Shown here piece by piece: positions 8,757-19,791 of a stretch of 64,000 nt of DNA. Both the position numbers and the translations under genes were made by a program. Origin of the DNA: Marinomonas sp. SBI8L (GTDB lineage Bacteria > Pseudomonadota > Gammaproteobacteria > Pseudomonadales > Marinomonadaceae); contig NZ_JSEO01000007.1 of the NCBI RefSeq assembly GCF_001624705.1, forward strand, positions 124,001-188,000, written 5' to 3'. How positions within the stretch are numbered: position 1 is the first letter of the stretch; each line of letters opens with the position of its first letter. Below the pieces are notes generated by a model, which was given only the letters and a program-made list of their open reading frames with translations, did not search any database and was not told the DNA's origin.

Positions 8757-10229
8757 TTATATTAGTCTTTTTCGTTCATTTGAAGGGGGGATGTTCATTG
8801 CTTCACGGTATTTAGCAACGGTTCTCCTTGCCACTTGTATGCCTTGATCTGCCAATGCCGTTGCAAGCTTGTTGTCGCTTAAAGGCTTTTTGGCGGGTTC
8901 ATCGGTAATGAGTTTTTTGATCATGGCTCGTATTGCTGTTGATGAGCACTCTCCACCAGAGTCAGTACTTACGTGACTGGAGAAGAAGTATTTCAATTCA
9001 AAGATGCCTCTAGGTGTGTGCATATACTTTTGAGTGGTAACACGAGAAATCGTGGATTCATGCATACCAACTTCTTCTGCAACATCATGCAGCACCATAG
9101 GTTTCATGGCTTCTTCACCTAGCTCAAAAAAATCTATTTGTTTTTCAACAATACAGCTAGCTACTTTGAGTAGGGTTTCATTCCGGCTTTGGATACTTTT
9201 TAAAAACCATTTGGCTTCTTGCAAAGAGTTTTTAATGTAGTTCACTTCCTCAGTTTTTTTAGAGCTATTAGCAAGTGATGAATAGGTTTTGTTGATTCTA
9301 ACGGGAGGAAGTGCATCGTTATTAAGTTCAACTTGCCAGATATCATTACGTTTTCTGACATTAACATCTGGAATAACGTAATCAGTATCATCTTGATCGA
9401 TAAGAGAACCAGGCCTTGGGTTAAGTTGCTGTATTAGAGCAATAACTTCCTTTAGGGCTTCTTCTTTTAGTTTTGTTTTTCGAGATAGCTGGGTGAAGTC
9501 TCTGCTTCCTAACAAAGCGAGGTGCTGATTTATTAGGTTGTGAGTGCTCTTGTAAAGAGGGTGTTCTTTGTAAGCTTGTAATTGAACTAGCAAGCATTCT
9601 CTTAAATCAGCTGAACAAACGCCTACAGGGTCAAAGCATTGTAGCCTATGTTGTACAGCTAATACCTCGTCCTCTTCTAATTCTTCGAGTTGTGGCATTA
9701 AGCCTTGCCAGATCTCATTGATAGAAATGCTTAGGTAGCCATCAGGTTGGACGCACTCAATAATAGAGTAGGCAATTTCAATATCACGTTCAGAAAAAGG
9801 CGTTAAATTAAGTTGCCAGATCAGGTGGTCTTGGATGCTTTCTGAAGGTGCATTTCTGCTCTCAAAATCAAAGTCATTGTCGTAGCTTTGGCTTTCTGAT
9901 GCTGCTGCGGAGTTTTGATAAGTATCATCCCAAGAGCTGTCGATGGATAGTTCTTCTGGGATGCTTTCTGTCCACTCAGACTCTACTCTTGCTTCATCAT
10001 TATTTTGGCTATTTGAATTAGCTTCATTATCTTTTTTGTCGGTATTTTCTTCTACACTAGTATCATTAAAGTCATCATCATCCATTTCTAAAAGGGGATT
10101 AGATTCTAAAAATTCATGGATTTCTTGTTGTAGGTCCAATGTAGATAATTGCAGTAAACGTATGGCTTGCTGCAATTGAGGTGTCATGGTCAGTTGTTGA
10201 CCAATTTTTAACTGTAAAGATTGCTTCAT
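8757..10229 (-). CDS. rpoN: RNA polymerase sigma-54 factor RpoN
   Basis: A 490 aa sigma-54. The glutamine- and leucine-rich N-terminal region I is the activator-interaction region. An acidic, asparagine-rich region II covers about residues 50-125, followed by the core-binding domain, a helix-turn-helix and the diagnostic RpoN box ARRTVAKYRE at residues 467-476. It directs transcription from -24/-12 promoters with AAA+ activators such as the DctD found later in this window. It lies 75 bp downstream of lptB in the same direction and probably belongs to the lpt operon. Confidence 0.97.
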   Translation of the reverse strand: MKQSLQLKIGQQLTMTPQLQQAIRLLQLSTLDLQQEIHEFLESNPLLEMDDDDFNDTSVEENTDKKDNEANSNSQNNDEARVESEWTESIPEELSIDSSWDDTYQNSAAASESQSYDNDFDFESRNAPSESIQDHLIWQLNLTPFSERDIEIAYSIIECVQPDGYLSISINEIWQGLMPQLEELEEDEVLAVQHRLQCFDPVGVCSADLRECLLVQLQAYKEHPLYKSTHNLINQHLALLGSRDFTQLSRKTKLKEEALKEVIALIQQLNPRPGSLIDQDDTDYVIPDVNVRKRNDIWQVELNNDALPPVRINKTYSSLANSSKKTEEVNYIKNSLQEAKWFLKSIQSRNETLLKVASCIVEKQIDFFELGEEAMKPMVLHDVAEEVGMHESTISRVTTQKYMHTPRGIFELKYFFSSHVSTDSGGECSSTAIRAMIKKLITDEPAKKPLSDNKLATALADQGIQVARRTVAKYREAMNIPPSNERKRLI

Positions 10230-10304
10230 AGTGAAACACTTTCTGTAAGAATGATTTGGAACGAGTTATGCATATTACTCCCTTTTTCAGTAAAAGAGAA
10301 AGAT

Positions 10305-11030
10305 CTAGAGTCGGAAGTTGTCGCCCAGGTAAACTTTTTTTACCTGTTCATTCGAAATGACTTCTTCCGCATTGCCTGAGGCGATAATGTGTCCATTACC
10401 CACTATGTAAGCCTTGTCGCAAATATCCAATGTTTCTCTAACATTATGGTCAGTAATTAAGACGCCAATACCGCTTTGTTGAAGGTGTTTGATGATTTGT
10501 TTGATATCCCCAACAGAGATAGGGTCAACGCCAGCAAAAGGTTCATCTAGCAAGACAAATTTTGGGTTCATAGCTAGTGCTCTTGCTATTTCAACACGAC
10601 GCCTTTCACCACCAGAAAGTGCCATGCCTAAATTCTTTCGTATATGTGTAATGTGGAATTCGTTAAGAAGCTCTTCAAGCTTCTCCTCTCTTTCTTGTTT
10701 GGAGAGACTTTTTCTAGTTTCCAAGATGGCGGCAATATTATTTTCAACAGACATTTTTCGAAATATGGACGCTTCTTGAGGAAGGTAGCCTATGCCTTTT
10801 TGTGCTCTTGCATGCATGGCTAAATGTGTTACTGGCTCGCCATCAATAAAAATGCCACCTTCATCATTCGCAACCATGCCAACTATCATGTAGAAGCAAG
10901 TGGTCTTGCCTGCGCCATTTGGCCCTAATAAGCCAACCGCTTGGCCGGACTCTACAGCTATGGATACATCAATAACAACTTTACGTTTTTTGTAGCTCTT
11001 AGCCAAATTTTTAGCTTCTAGAATCGCCAT
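10305..11030 (-). CDS. lptB: LptB, LPS export ABC ATPase
   Basis: A 241 aa ATPase subunit of the LptB2FGC complex that powers lipopolysaccharide extraction from the inner membrane. Walker [10 protein letters not shown] is at 36-44, the signature LSGGERRR at 138-145, and Walker B ends in LLDEP with the catalytic glutamate E163. The start ATG overlaps the lptA stop by one base, indicating translational coupling. The neighbours lptA and lptC confirm the role. Confidence 0.97.
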   Translation of the reverse strand: MAILEAKNLAKSYKKRKVVIDVSIAVESGQAVGLLGPNGAGKTTCFYMIVGMVANDEGGIFIDGEPVTHLAMHARAQKGIGYLPQEASIFRKMSVENNIAAILETRKSLSKQEREEKLEELLNEFHITHIRKNLGMALSGGERRRVEIARALAMNPKFVLLDEPFAGVDPISVGDIKQIIKHLQQSGIGVLITDHNVRETLDICDKAYIVGNGHIIASGNAEEVISNEQVKKVYLGDNFRL

Positions 11031-11554
11031 TAATTAGCCTTAGGAGGTGTGTTAGATTGGGGTTGTAATGTCATGGAAACACGACCGCCTTTGTTTTTCT
11101 TTGCTTCGAATGTGCCTGTTTTCATGTCGTAGCGGATAAAGCCTGCTGCAATTTCATCTTCACCTCGCTTAATAAAGCCTTCACCTTCTACTTCTAAAAT
11201 AGAGGTGCTGCTATCATAGAAAATTTTGGTGCCTCGGCTAATAACCATATTGCCAGCGATATCTACTTGTTGGCTAAAGTTTGCAGCTTGACCATCTGTC
11301 CCTTTAGCAAAGATTTTGTCGTATTTGTTAGTGGACTTTGAGCTAGTAATGGTTAGTTTATTGGCACTAATCAGTATGCTGCCTTGGCTAACTTTTACAT
11401 TGCCTATGTAGATAGCATTGCCTTTTTCATTATCTATGAAGGCTGAATCTGCTTCGATTTCAATGGTTTCTTGAAAATCTTCAGGTAACGCATACCCAGA
11501 AGTGGCGCTAATGGTGCAGCTTAATAAAAATAAGCATTTAACGATTTTGTTCAT
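11030..11554 (-). CDS. lptA: LptA, periplasmic LPS transport protein
   Basis: A 174 aa periplasmic protein with a cleavable signal peptide (about residues 1-22) and a single OstA/LptA beta-jellyroll domain, containing the family-like [21 protein letters not shown] segment (E.A...D...G....GNV). It polymerises into the bridge that carries LPS from LptC to LptDE. The start lies 17 bp inside the end of lptC, and the stop overlaps the lptB start, so lptC-lptA-lptB are tightly coupled. Confidence 0.93.
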   Translation of the reverse strand: MNKIVKCLFLLSCTISATSGYALPEDFQETIEIEADSAFIDNEKGNAIYIGNVKVSQGSILISANKLTITSSKSTNKYDKIFAKGTDGQAANFSQQVDIAGNMVISRGTKIFYDSSTSILEVEGEGFIKRGEDEIAAGFIRYDMKTGTFEAKKNKGGRVSMTLQPQSNTPPKAN

Positions 11555-12101
11555 AACTTCCTCGTACAGATCCCTGCATGGTTACTTTATTTGTGCTGGT
11601 AAATGCAGTGATAGTGTCTGCTTTAATATTGCCTTGTGCTGATGTGATGTTGGCTTTGCCAAGGCTAGTAATACTTTGATCTTTATCTGTATAAATAATG
11701 CTATTGGATGTAATGACAGTTGGTACAGATTCATTTGATTGGTTTGTTATCTTAGCAGAACCATTTAGCAATATGTCGTTACTTGAATCTTTAATTAAGC
11801 CTGTTTCGCTAGAAGCTACCCAAATACTTCCGTTTTGAGTTTTGCTTACTATAGGCTCAATAAGATGAGACTCTCCTTGCATTGGGTAGTGTTTAATTTC
11901 TTTCGCTAACAACTTTTCTGTCAACTGGCCATCTATATTAAATGTTTTTGTTTCAACACCTTCTAAAAAAAAGTCTGGTGCAGATTCTAATTCACTTTTT
12001 TGTAACAAACTTTGTTTAGGTGTAAGGCCAAACCAAAATGTGAAACTAAAAACTAGCATTGCACCTAGAGCAATTGAGGCCAGTGTCCATTTCTGTTTCA
12101 T
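11538..12101 (-). CDS. lptC: LptC, LPS export inner-membrane anchor protein
   Basis: A 187 aa protein with one N-terminal membrane helix (about residues 7-27, containing FSFTFWFGLTP) and a periplasmic LptC beta-jellyroll. It passes LPS from LptBFG to LptA. Sequence conservation is low, as usual for LptC, and the call rests partly on its place directly upstream of lptA. In E. coli kdsD and kdsC separate it from yrbG; here yrbG is directly upstream with 9 bp between. Confidence 0.9.
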   Translation of the reverse strand: MKQKWTLASIALGAMLVFSFTFWFGLTPKQSLLQKSELESAPDFFLEGVETKTFNIDGQLTEKLLAKEIKHYPMQGESHLIEPIVSKTQNGSIWVASSETGLIKDSSNDILLNGSAKITNQSNESVPTVITSNSIIYTDKDQSITSLGKANITSAQGNIKADTITAFTSTNKVTMQGSVRGSYEQNR

Positions 12102-12110
12102 GATAAATCT

Positions 12111-13070
12111 TTACCTAGCTTGTAAAAATAGACTGATTAAATAAGTAGCATAACTGATAAGCAGTATAATACCGATCCATTTTGGGATGCTGGTTGATTT
12201 AGTTCTACGGAAAATCAGGATGCAAAGTGCTAAAAATAGTGAGGTGCAGAACATCCACCAATAATCTCTGCCCATGATGTTAGGGTCTATAAGTCCAGGG
12301 GCAATAATAGCTGGTAAAGGAAGTACAGTTGCTAAATTAAACAGGTTTGAGCCTAAAATGTTACCTATGGCAATGTCGTGGTGACCTTTAAGGGCGCTTG
12401 TTATTGACGCTGCAAGCTCTGGTAAACTCGTTCCAATTGCTATGATGGTTAATCCGATAAGTAACTCACTGACACCGAAAGCAACCGCTATACCTGTCGC
12501 ACCCCAAACTAGAATTTTTGAGCTCAAAATTAAAACGGCTAGACCTATTACGGCTATTGTCAGTGATTTAGTAACGCTCGACCCATCGTCTTCTGGTAGC
12601 TCCTGTGTAAGCTCCTCTTCTAGGCCTTTGCTGTTTCGTAACAGTAAGAATAGTGCGACAAAAAAAGCAATAATAAGGATAATGCCATCTAAAAACTCTA
12701 AGCTGTTATCCATCATAAGTAAGCCAGCAAGTATGGTGATACCTAGCAGAATAGGCACTTCTTTGGTAGCAAGACCTTCTTTTATTGGGATGGCGCTGAT
12801 TAATAACGTGGCGCCAAATACAAGCGCTACATTTGCAATGTTAGACCCCAAGACGTTCCCTACAGCAATTTCAGGTGCACCATCTAGTGCAGCAATCGCT
12901 GATACAACCATTTCGGGGGCTGAAGTGCCTAAGGCAACTAAGGTGAAACCAATAACAATTGGGCTTACATTTAGTTTTTCTGCTACCAATGCAGAGTGCT
13001 CAATGAACTTATCGGAACTAAAAACTAGGAGAATGAGACCAAAAAATAGGGCGGCAGAGAATAGCAGCAT
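12111..13070 (-). CDS. yrbG: Calcium/sodium antiporter, CaCA family (YrbG-like)
   Basis: A 319 aa inner-membrane exchanger with about ten hydrophobic segments. The internal duplication typical of CaCA transporters is plain: GTSAPEMVVS and GNVLGSNIANV in the first half, and GTSLPELAAS and GNILGSNLFNL in the second. These alpha repeats carry the acidic residues that bind the cation. It is the first gene of the lpt-rpoN operon, 9 bp before lptC, and diverges from mlaF. Ion specificity (Ca2+ or Na+) is inferred from the family. Confidence 0.9.
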   Translation of the reverse strand: MLLFSAALFFGLILLVFSSDKFIEHSALVAEKLNVSPIVIGFTLVALGTSAPEMVVSAIAALDGAPEIAVGNVLGSNIANVALVFGATLLISAIPIKEGLATKEVPILLGITILAGLLMMDNSLEFLDGIILIIAFFVALFLLLRNSKGLEEELTQELPEDDGSSVTKSLTIAVIGLAVLILSSKILVWGATGIAVAFGVSELLIGLTIIAIGTSLPELAASITSALKGHHDIAIGNILGSNLFNLATVLPLPAIIAPGLIDPNIMGRDYWWMFCTSLFLALCILIFRRTKSTSIPKWIGIILLISYATYLISLFLQAR

Positions 13071-13237
13071 GAGGTAAAACTAACTCGTGTGAAAAATGAT
13101 GCCTAATTTAATGAAGTTTGCTCCATAAATTCAAGACCTTAAATGCCATAAACCACTTAATCTCCTTGTTTTAGTGTTCAATTTATTAAAATCCAGTGTA
13201 ATATTCACGTTTGGTGATAAAGAACCAGGGAAAACTG

Positions 13238-14047
13238 ATGAGCAATAACTTTGTTGATATTCAAAATATGAGTTTCTATCGTGGTGATAGAGCAATTTAT
13301 AAAGACATATCGCTACAAATTCCAAAGGGTAAAATTACCGCGGTTATGGGCCCAAGTGGAACGGGTAAAACTACCTTGTTACGTTTAATTGGTGGTCAGT
13401 TAATGCCTGATGAGGGCAAGGTTTTATTAGATCAGCAAAATGTACCAGATTTGTCTAGAAAGCAATTATACGAAGCTAGAAAGAAAATTGGCATGTTGTT
13501 TCAAAGTGGCGCACTTTTTACTGATATTAGTGTCTTTGATAATGTTGCTTTCCCATTAAGAGAGCATACGAACTTCAGTGAAGATGTTATTCGTGATGTG
13601 GTTTTAATGAAATTACAGAGTGTTGGCCTACGCGGGGCAGCGAACTTAATGCCTGCTGAACTTTCAGGGGGAATGGCTCGACGAGCGGCTTTGGCGCGTG
13701 CAATTGCACTTGATCCCCAATTGGTTATGTTTGATGAACCTTTTGCTGGTCAAGACCCTATCTCAATGGGGGTAGTTGTTGAGTTGATAAAACGATTAAA
13801 CCAATCAGTGGGAATGACTTCAGTATTAGTTTCCCATGATGTTGAAGAGTCTCTTTCAATTGCTGATTATGCCTATATTCTCTCGGGTGGTGCTGTTGTT
13901 GCACAGGGTACGCCTGATGAGATTCGAGCATCTTCAGATGAAAGGGTTAAGCAATTCTTAGGTGGTTTGCCTGACGGTCCTGTTCCGTTTCATTTTGATG
14001 CGATGGATTATCAAGAGGATATGAAAATGGGTGGGAATGCTAGATGA
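13238..14047 (+). CDS. mlaF: MlaF, ATPase of the phospholipid-retrieving Mla ABC transporter
   Basis: A 269 aa ABC ATPase. Walker A GPSGTGKTT is at 38-46, the signature is LSGGMARRAA, and Walker B is MFDEPFAGQDP. With MlaE, MlaD and MlaB it maintains outer-membrane lipid asymmetry. The frame extends upstream to a TTG at 13211, but ATG at 13238 has an AGGGA-type ribosome site about 8 bp before it and matches family N-termini. It ends with a 4-base ATGA overlap with mlaE. Confidence 0.95.
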   Translation: MSNNFVDIQNMSFYRGDRAIYKDISLQIPKGKITAVMGPSGTGKTTLLRLIGGQLMPDEGKVLLDQQNVPDLSRKQLYEARKKIGMLFQSGALFTDISVFDNVAFPLREHTNFSEDVIRDVVLMKLQSVGLRGAANLMPAELSGGMARRAALARAIALDPQLVMFDEPFAGQDPISMGVVVELIKRLNQSVGMTSVLVSHDVEESLSIADYAYILSGGAVVAQGTPDEIRASSDERVKQFLGGLPDGPVPFHFDAMDYQEDMKMGGNAR

Positions 14048-14826
14048 AATCAATACAGTCGGCAGGATTGACTGCGATTAACTCGATCGCTGCTTTTGGT
14101 AGAGCCGGGTTATTTCTGATCCATGTGATGTTACATAAGCCCAAATCCTTTTCTGGGGCGATGAATTTGTTGATAAAGCAAATTTATTCAGTGGGTGTGC
14201 TGTCCCTAGTTATTATTGTTGTATCTGGGCTGTTTATCGGAATGGTACTAGGGCTTCAAGGTTATACAATTTTAGCAAAGTTTGGCTCTGAGCAGGCAGT
14301 AGGGCAGTTACTTGCATTGACATTGTTACGTGAGCTCGGTCCAGTCGTTACTGCTTTGCTATTTGCCGGTCGAGCTTGTTCTGCACTTACTGCAGAGATA
14401 GGTTTGATGAAAGCGACAGAGCAGCTTTCTAGCCTTGAAATGATGGGGGTTGATCCTTATCGACGCATTATAGCGCCACGATTTATAGCTGGTTTAATTT
14501 GTCTGCCGATTTTATGTGTCATTTTTTCAGCAGTGGGCGTGCTAGGTGGTGAATTTGTTGCTGTGAGTTGGTTACAAATTCATGGAGGAAGTTTTTGGTC
14601 ATTGATGCAGCAGTCGGTCTATTTTTCAACGGATGTTGTTAATGGCATTATTAAAGCATTTTGTTTTGCCATAGCGACAACTTGGATTGCTGTGTTTCAA
14701 GGATATGAATGCGAGCCAACATCAGAAGGTATAGGTAAGGCTACAACACGTACTGTAGTGTTAGGGTCTTTGTCTATTCTCGCATTAGATTTTATTTTAA
14801 CCGCCGCTATGATAGGGGATTTTTAG
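14044..14826 (+). CDS. mlaE: MlaE, Mla ABC transporter permease
   Basis: A 260 aa membrane permease of the MlaE/YrbE family. Five or so hydrophobic segments are visible, with the conserved LRELGPVVTALLFAGRACSA region and an EQLSSLEMMGVDP cytoplasmic loop. It forms the membrane pore of MlaFEDB. The start overlaps mlaF by 4 bases, and mlaD starts 1 base after its stop. Confidence 0.96.
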   Translation: MKSIQSAGLTAINSIAAFGRAGLFLIHVMLHKPKSFSGAMNLLIKQIYSVGVLSLVIIVVSGLFIGMVLGLQGYTILAKFGSEQAVGQLLALTLLRELGPVVTALLFAGRACSALTAEIGLMKATEQLSSLEMMGVDPYRRIIAPRFIAGLICLPILCVIFSAVGVLGGEFVAVSWLQIHGGSFWSLMQQSVYFSTDVVNGIIKAFCFAIATTWIAVFQGYECEPTSEGIGKATTRTVVLGSLSILALDFILTAAMIGDF

Positions 14827-14827
14827 C

Positions 14828-15289
14828 ATGAAGAATAAGCAGCTAGAGCTTATGGTTGGTATGTTTGTTATTTTAGGGTTTGCTGCTTTAGCGTATTTAG
14901 CTATTCAAGTAAGTGGGCTTTCTGGTTCCAGTTCAAAAGATGTATATCAAATACAGGCAAGATTTGATGATATTGGTGGCCTTACTGAAAGAGCAAAAGT
15001 CTCTATTGCTGGTGTCACTGTTGGTGAAGTAGATAGTATTGTTCTTGATAAAGAGCTTTATATGGCACTTGTAACATTTAATATTTATGCGGATGTTGAA
15101 AATATTCCTACAGATAGCTCATTTGCTATTTTGACTAATGGTTTATTGGGTGAAAAATATGTGGGGGTGTCGATTGGTGCAGAAGAAGAGTACTTAACTC
15201 AAGGTGGAGAAATATATGATACACAATCTGCCTTAGTGTTAGAAAACCTTATTAGTCAGTTCTTATTTGAATCGACTCAAGGGGATTGA
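14828..15289 (+). CDS. mlaD: MlaD, MCE-domain substrate-binding protein
   Basis: A 153 aa protein with an N-terminal membrane anchor (about residues 7-27) and one MCE domain (about 38-120) including VSIAGVTVGEV and LTNGLLGEKYV. It forms the hexameric ring that binds phospholipid at the periplasmic face of the transporter. Length matches single-MCE MlaD proteins such as those of E. coli and Pseudomonas (about 150-180 aa). Confidence 0.95.
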   Translation: MKNKQLELMVGMFVILGFAALAYLAIQVSGLSGSSSKDVYQIQARFDDIGGLTERAKVSIAGVTVGEVDSIVLDKELYMALVTFNIYADVENIPTDSSFAILTNGLLGEKYVGVSIGAEEEYLTQGGEIYDTQSALVLENLISQFLFESTQGD

Positions 15290-15291
15290 TT

Positions 15292-15906
15292 ATGAAAATA
15301 TTATTATCCGTTTGTGTTTTACTTTTATCCCTAGTTACTCAATTGGCTTATGCTCAGCTTGGGCCAAGAGAGCAGGTTGTTAATGTTGTTGAATTATTGA
15401 AGACTGAGATTGTTGCCAATCGTGACGTTTTATCAAAGGATAAAGCGGCTTTAAGGCAGAAAGCAGACGAAATTCTTTCACCTTTGATTAATTTCGATAA
15501 CTTTGCGAAGAATGTAATGGGGAAATATTATCGTAGGGCCTCAAAAGAGCAAAGATTAGAGTTTTCAACAGTGACAAAACAAACACTTTTGAATAGTTAT
15601 GCGACCGCTTTATTAGAGTTTGATGAAGAGAAGGTGAAAATTTTACCTTTAGCCCCTTCAAAGAAAAAAAATAAAGCTAGAGTGAACATGGAGTTTGTGA
15701 CTGATGCTGGCAGCTTGGTTGATATCGTATTTTTGATGAAGCTGAGTAAGCAAAACGAATGGTTGCTCGATAATGTGATTATTAGTGGTATTAATTTTGG
15801 CCTAACTTTTAGAAAGCAATTTGCATCCATGGTTCAAAAAAACAAAAACAACATAGACTTGGCAATTGCAAGCTGGGCTAAGTCATTGGAAAAGAGAGTT
15901 GAGTGA
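15292..15906 (+). CDS. mlaC: MlaC, periplasmic phospholipid-binding shuttle
   Basis: A 204 aa secreted protein with a signal peptide ending near AYA (about residue 21) and a Tol-Tol-Ttg2/MlaC domain containing NFAKNVMGKYYRRAS-like sequence. It carries phospholipid between the outer-membrane MlaA and MlaD. An upstream in-frame TTG (15286) exists; ATG 15292, 2 bp after the mlaD stop, is preferred. Its last codons overlap mlaB. Confidence 0.94.
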   Translation: MKILLSVCVLLLSLVTQLAYAQLGPREQVVNVVELLKTEIVANRDVLSKDKAALRQKADEILSPLINFDNFAKNVMGKYYRRASKEQRLEFSTVTKQTLLNSYATALLEFDEEKVKILPLAPSKKKNKARVNMEFVTDAGSLVDIVFLMKLSKQNEWLLDNVIISGINFGLTFRKQFASMVQKNKNNIDLAIASWAKSLEKRVE

Positions 15907-16211
15907 GCATGCTTGAATTGGTGGAAAGTGATAAGGAAATTAGCATTTTAGGAGAATACCAAGCAGCAGAGCTTATGATGCTTGAAGCTAACCTAAGCAA
16001 ATGTTTAAACTCCCTCAATACAGCTAAAGACTTAAACTTAACCTCTTTGAAAGGAAGTGATAGCGGGCTAATTGCATTACTTTTGTTTTATCAGAGGTTT
16101 GCAAATAAAAAACATTGGCAAGTAAATTTAATAAATGCCAGTGCCGGAGTGAAAGGTCTGATAGAATTGTCCCAGTTGAATGATTTTTTTACACTAGTTG
16201 ATGATAAATAG
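15903..16211 (+). CDS. mlaB: MlaB, STAS-domain subunit of the Mla transporter
   Basis: A 102 aa cytoplasmic STAS-domain protein, matching MlaB in size and position. The SDSGLIALLL stretch corresponds to the STAS loop that carries the conserved serine. In E. coli MlaB binds MlaF and stabilises the complex. A GTG start overlaps the mlaC stop by four bases (GTGA); an ATG at 15909 is the alternative. Sequence conservation is weak, so the call leans on operon position. Confidence 0.85.
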   Translation: MSMLELVESDKEISILGEYQAAELMMLEANLSKCLNSLNTAKDLNLTSLKGSDSGLIALLLFYQRFANKKHWQVNLINASAGVKGLIELSQLNDFFTLVDDK

Positions 16212-16312
16212 TCGTGTAATGACGTGTTTTGACTAGTTGATTTAAAGTTTTTTGGTAATTAGAGCCAATATACAGAATAAGTTATAGGCGTTATTTAAGA
16301 TTTGGAGTTGTT

Positions 16313-16552
16313 GTGAACGCAAACGAAGTAAAAGCATTATTAGAAAGTGAAATTGAAAGCTGTGAAGTGATTGCCGAAGGAGAAGGGTGTAACTTTCAAT
16401 TGACCCTGATTTCTCCTGTTTTTGACGGTTTATCTATGGTGAAAAGACAACAGCTGGTTTACGCGCATCTTCAAGATTCGATTGCCAGTGGCGCAATTCA
16501 TGCCGTTACTATGAAAACCTATACACCAGCACAATATAGTCAATTAAACTAA
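16313..16552 (+). CDS. ibaG: IbaG, BolA-family protein
   Basis: A 79 aa BolA/IbaG protein. BolA-family proteins act with monothiol glutaredoxins in Fe-S cluster handling; E. coli IbaG is acid-inducible. The GEGCNFQL segment and the VKRQQLVYAHL helix are typical of the family. It starts at GTG 16313 with a GGAG ribosome site just upstream. It precedes murA by 20 bp, an arrangement conserved from Pseudomonas to E. coli. Confidence 0.93.
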   Translation: MNANEVKALLESEIESCEVIAEGEGCNFQLTLISPVFDGLSMVKRQQLVYAHLQDSIASGAIHAVTMKTYTPAQYSQLN

Positions 16553-16563
16553 TTACGCGTTAA

Positions 16564-17835
<1,272 letters not shown>

Positions 17836-17836
17836 A

Positions 17837-18481
17837 ATGAGTAAGACGTTAACAATAGCTTTATCAAAAGGTCGAATTCTTAAAGAGACTTTACCTTTAT
17901 TGGAAAAAGCCAACATTATTCCCGCAGAAGATATTTCGAAAAGTCGTAAACTGATTTTTGATACCAACCATGAAAATATTAAGCTTGTTATTCTAAGGGC
18001 AACAGATGTGCCGACATACGTAGGGCATGGTGTTGCTGACTTTGGTGTAGCGGGTAAAGATGTATTGATGGAGTCAGATACAAGTAATATCTATGAGTTG
18101 CTTGATTTGGAAATTGCAAAATGTCGTTTAATGACAGCTGGCGTTGTAGGTGTGCCTGAAACAACAGGTCGCTTGAAAGTGGCATCTAAGTTTACGACAA
18201 CAGCAAAAGAGTATTTTGCACAGCAGGGCATACAAGCGGATGTGATTAAGCTTTATGGTGCAATGGAATTGGCGCCAATTATGGGATTAGCTGATTTAAT
18301 TGTGGATATTGTTGATACAGGAAACACCCTTAAAGCGAATGGGCTTGAGGCGCGTGATCTTATTGCTGATATCAGTACTCGTTTGGTAGTCAACAAAGCG
18401 GCTTATAAAACTAAGTATGATCAGATTCAGCCTATTATGGAAATGCTGCAATCTGCAGTTGAAGGTGAAAGAAAAAGCTAA
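17837..18481 (+). CDS. hisG: ATP phosphoribosyltransferase, short form
   Basis: A 214 aa short-form HisG that condenses ATP with PRPP in the first step of histidine synthesis. It has the N-terminal [15 protein letters not shown] motif and the [21 protein letters not shown] phosphate-binding region. It lacks the C-terminal regulatory domain, so by family rules it needs the regulatory subunit HisZ, which is not in this window. The stop overlaps the hisD start by one base. Confidence 0.96.
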   Translation: MSKTLTIALSKGRILKETLPLLEKANIIPAEDISKSRKLIFDTNHENIKLVILRATDVPTYVGHGVADFGVAGKDVLMESDTSNIYELLDLEIAKCRLMTAGVVGVPETTGRLKVASKFTTTAKEYFAQQGIQADVIKLYGAMELAPIMGLADLIVDIVDTGNTLKANGLEARDLIADISTRLVVNKAAYKTKYDQIQPIMEMLQSAVEGERKS

Positions 18482-19788
18482 TGAGCATTAATATAAAAAG
18501 ACTTTCTACTCAGGAAGAGGGTTTTAAAAATGAGTTGGATGCTCTTCTGGCGTGGGACTCAGTTTCAGACTTAGATGTCCAGCAAACGGTTGCGAATATT
18601 GTCTTTGATGTACGCAAGCGAGGAAATGATGCCTTGCTTGAGTACACAAATAAGTTTGATCGCTGCGAGTTTAAAGCAGCAGAACAATTAGAAGTGCCTG
18701 TTGCTGATATTCAAGCGGCAATAGCTCGTGTTGATGCAAGTATTTTGCAAGCGTTAAAGTCGGCAGCTGAGAGAGTGAAGTCATATCACCTTCATCAAAA
18801 GCAAGACTCTTGGCAGTATGAAGAGGCTGATGGCACAGTTTTGGGTCAGCAGGTGATGCCTCTTGATAGAGTTGGTGTTTATGTGCCTGGCGGTAAAGCG
18901 GCTTATCCATCTTCTGTTTTGATGAATGTTATGCCTGCAAAAGTTGCTGGTGTGAAAGAAATTATTATGGTCGTTCCAACGCCTGATGGTGTGGTTAACG
19001 ATATTGTGCTTGCTGCTGCTAGCATTGCGGGTGTTGATCGTATTTTTACTGTTGGTGGTGCTCAAGCTGTTGCTGCGCTTGCTTATGGTACAGAAACTAT
19101 TCCTAAAGTAGATAAAATTGTGGGCCCGGGTAATATCTTTGTGGCGACAGCTAAGCGAATGGTTTTTGGTGCGGTTGGGATCGATATGATTGCAGGGCCA
19201 TCTGAAATTCTTGTTGTTTGTGATGGTAAGACCGACCCTGATTGGATTGCGATGGATCTGTTCTCACAAGCGGAGCATGATGAAGATGCTCAATCTATTT
19301 TGATCTCCCCAGACGCAGCTTATCTAGACAAAGTTCTAGAGTCGATGAATAAGTTGCTTGAAGGTCAAAGTCGTAAAGATATTATTCTAGCTTCATTGGA
19401 AGGGCGTGGAGCTTTAGTTCATGTTGCAAGTATGGATGAGGCGATTGAAATTGCTAATCATGTGGCAGCCGAACACTTAGAGTTATCTGTTGATCAGCCT
19501 GAATTGTGGGCGCCTAAAATTCGTCATGCTGGCGCTATTTTTATGGGGAGACACACGGCTGAGGCTCTAGGTGATTATTGTGCAGGGCCTAACCATGTTT
19601 TGCCAACATCAGGTACTGCTAGATTCTCATCTCCTTTGGGTGTTTATGATTTTCAAAAACGTAGTTCCTTGATTAATTGCTCTGTTCAGGGTGCTAGTGA
19701 ATTGGCTAAAATTGCTGGTCCTTTGGCTAGAGGTGAGTCTCTACAGGCGCATGCAATGTCAGCAGAGTATAGACAAATCAAGGATTAG
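18481..19788 (+). CDS. hisD: Histidinol dehydrogenase
   Basis: A 435 aa Zn-dependent enzyme that oxidises L-histidinol to L-histidine in two steps. Recognisable motifs are [14 protein letters not shown], the [12 protein letters not shown] region, the zinc-site [10 protein letters not shown] and [14 protein letters not shown] near the C-terminus. In Pseudomonas hisC follows; here an SRPBCC-like gene follows after 3 bp. Confidence 0.97.
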   Translation: MSINIKRLSTQEEGFKNELDALLAWDSVSDLDVQQTVANIVFDVRKRGNDALLEYTNKFDRCEFKAAEQLEVPVADIQAAIARVDASILQALKSAAERVKSYHLHQKQDSWQYEEADGTVLGQQVMPLDRVGVYVPGGKAAYPSSVLMNVMPAKVAGVKEIIMVVPTPDGVVNDIVLAAASIAGVDRIFTVGGAQAVAALAYGTETIPKVDKIVGPGNIFVATAKRMVFGAVGIDMIAGPSEILVVCDGKTDPDWIAMDLFSQAEHDEDAQSILISPDAAYLDKVLESMNKLLEGQSRKDIILASLEGRGALVHVASMDEAIEIANHVAAEHLELSVDQPELWAPKIRHAGAIFMGRHTAEALGDYCAGPNHVLPTSGTARFSSPLGVYDFQKRSSLINCSVQGASELAKIAGPLARGESLQAHAMSAEYRQIKD

Positions 19789-19791
19789 GTT

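Noticed and set aside
12442-13077. A 211-codon plus-strand open frame opposite the Ca2+/Na+ antiporter gene
   Set aside because: It is a mirror of the antiporter reading frame, has no ribosome site or recognisable protein, and the antiporter on the other strand is clear.
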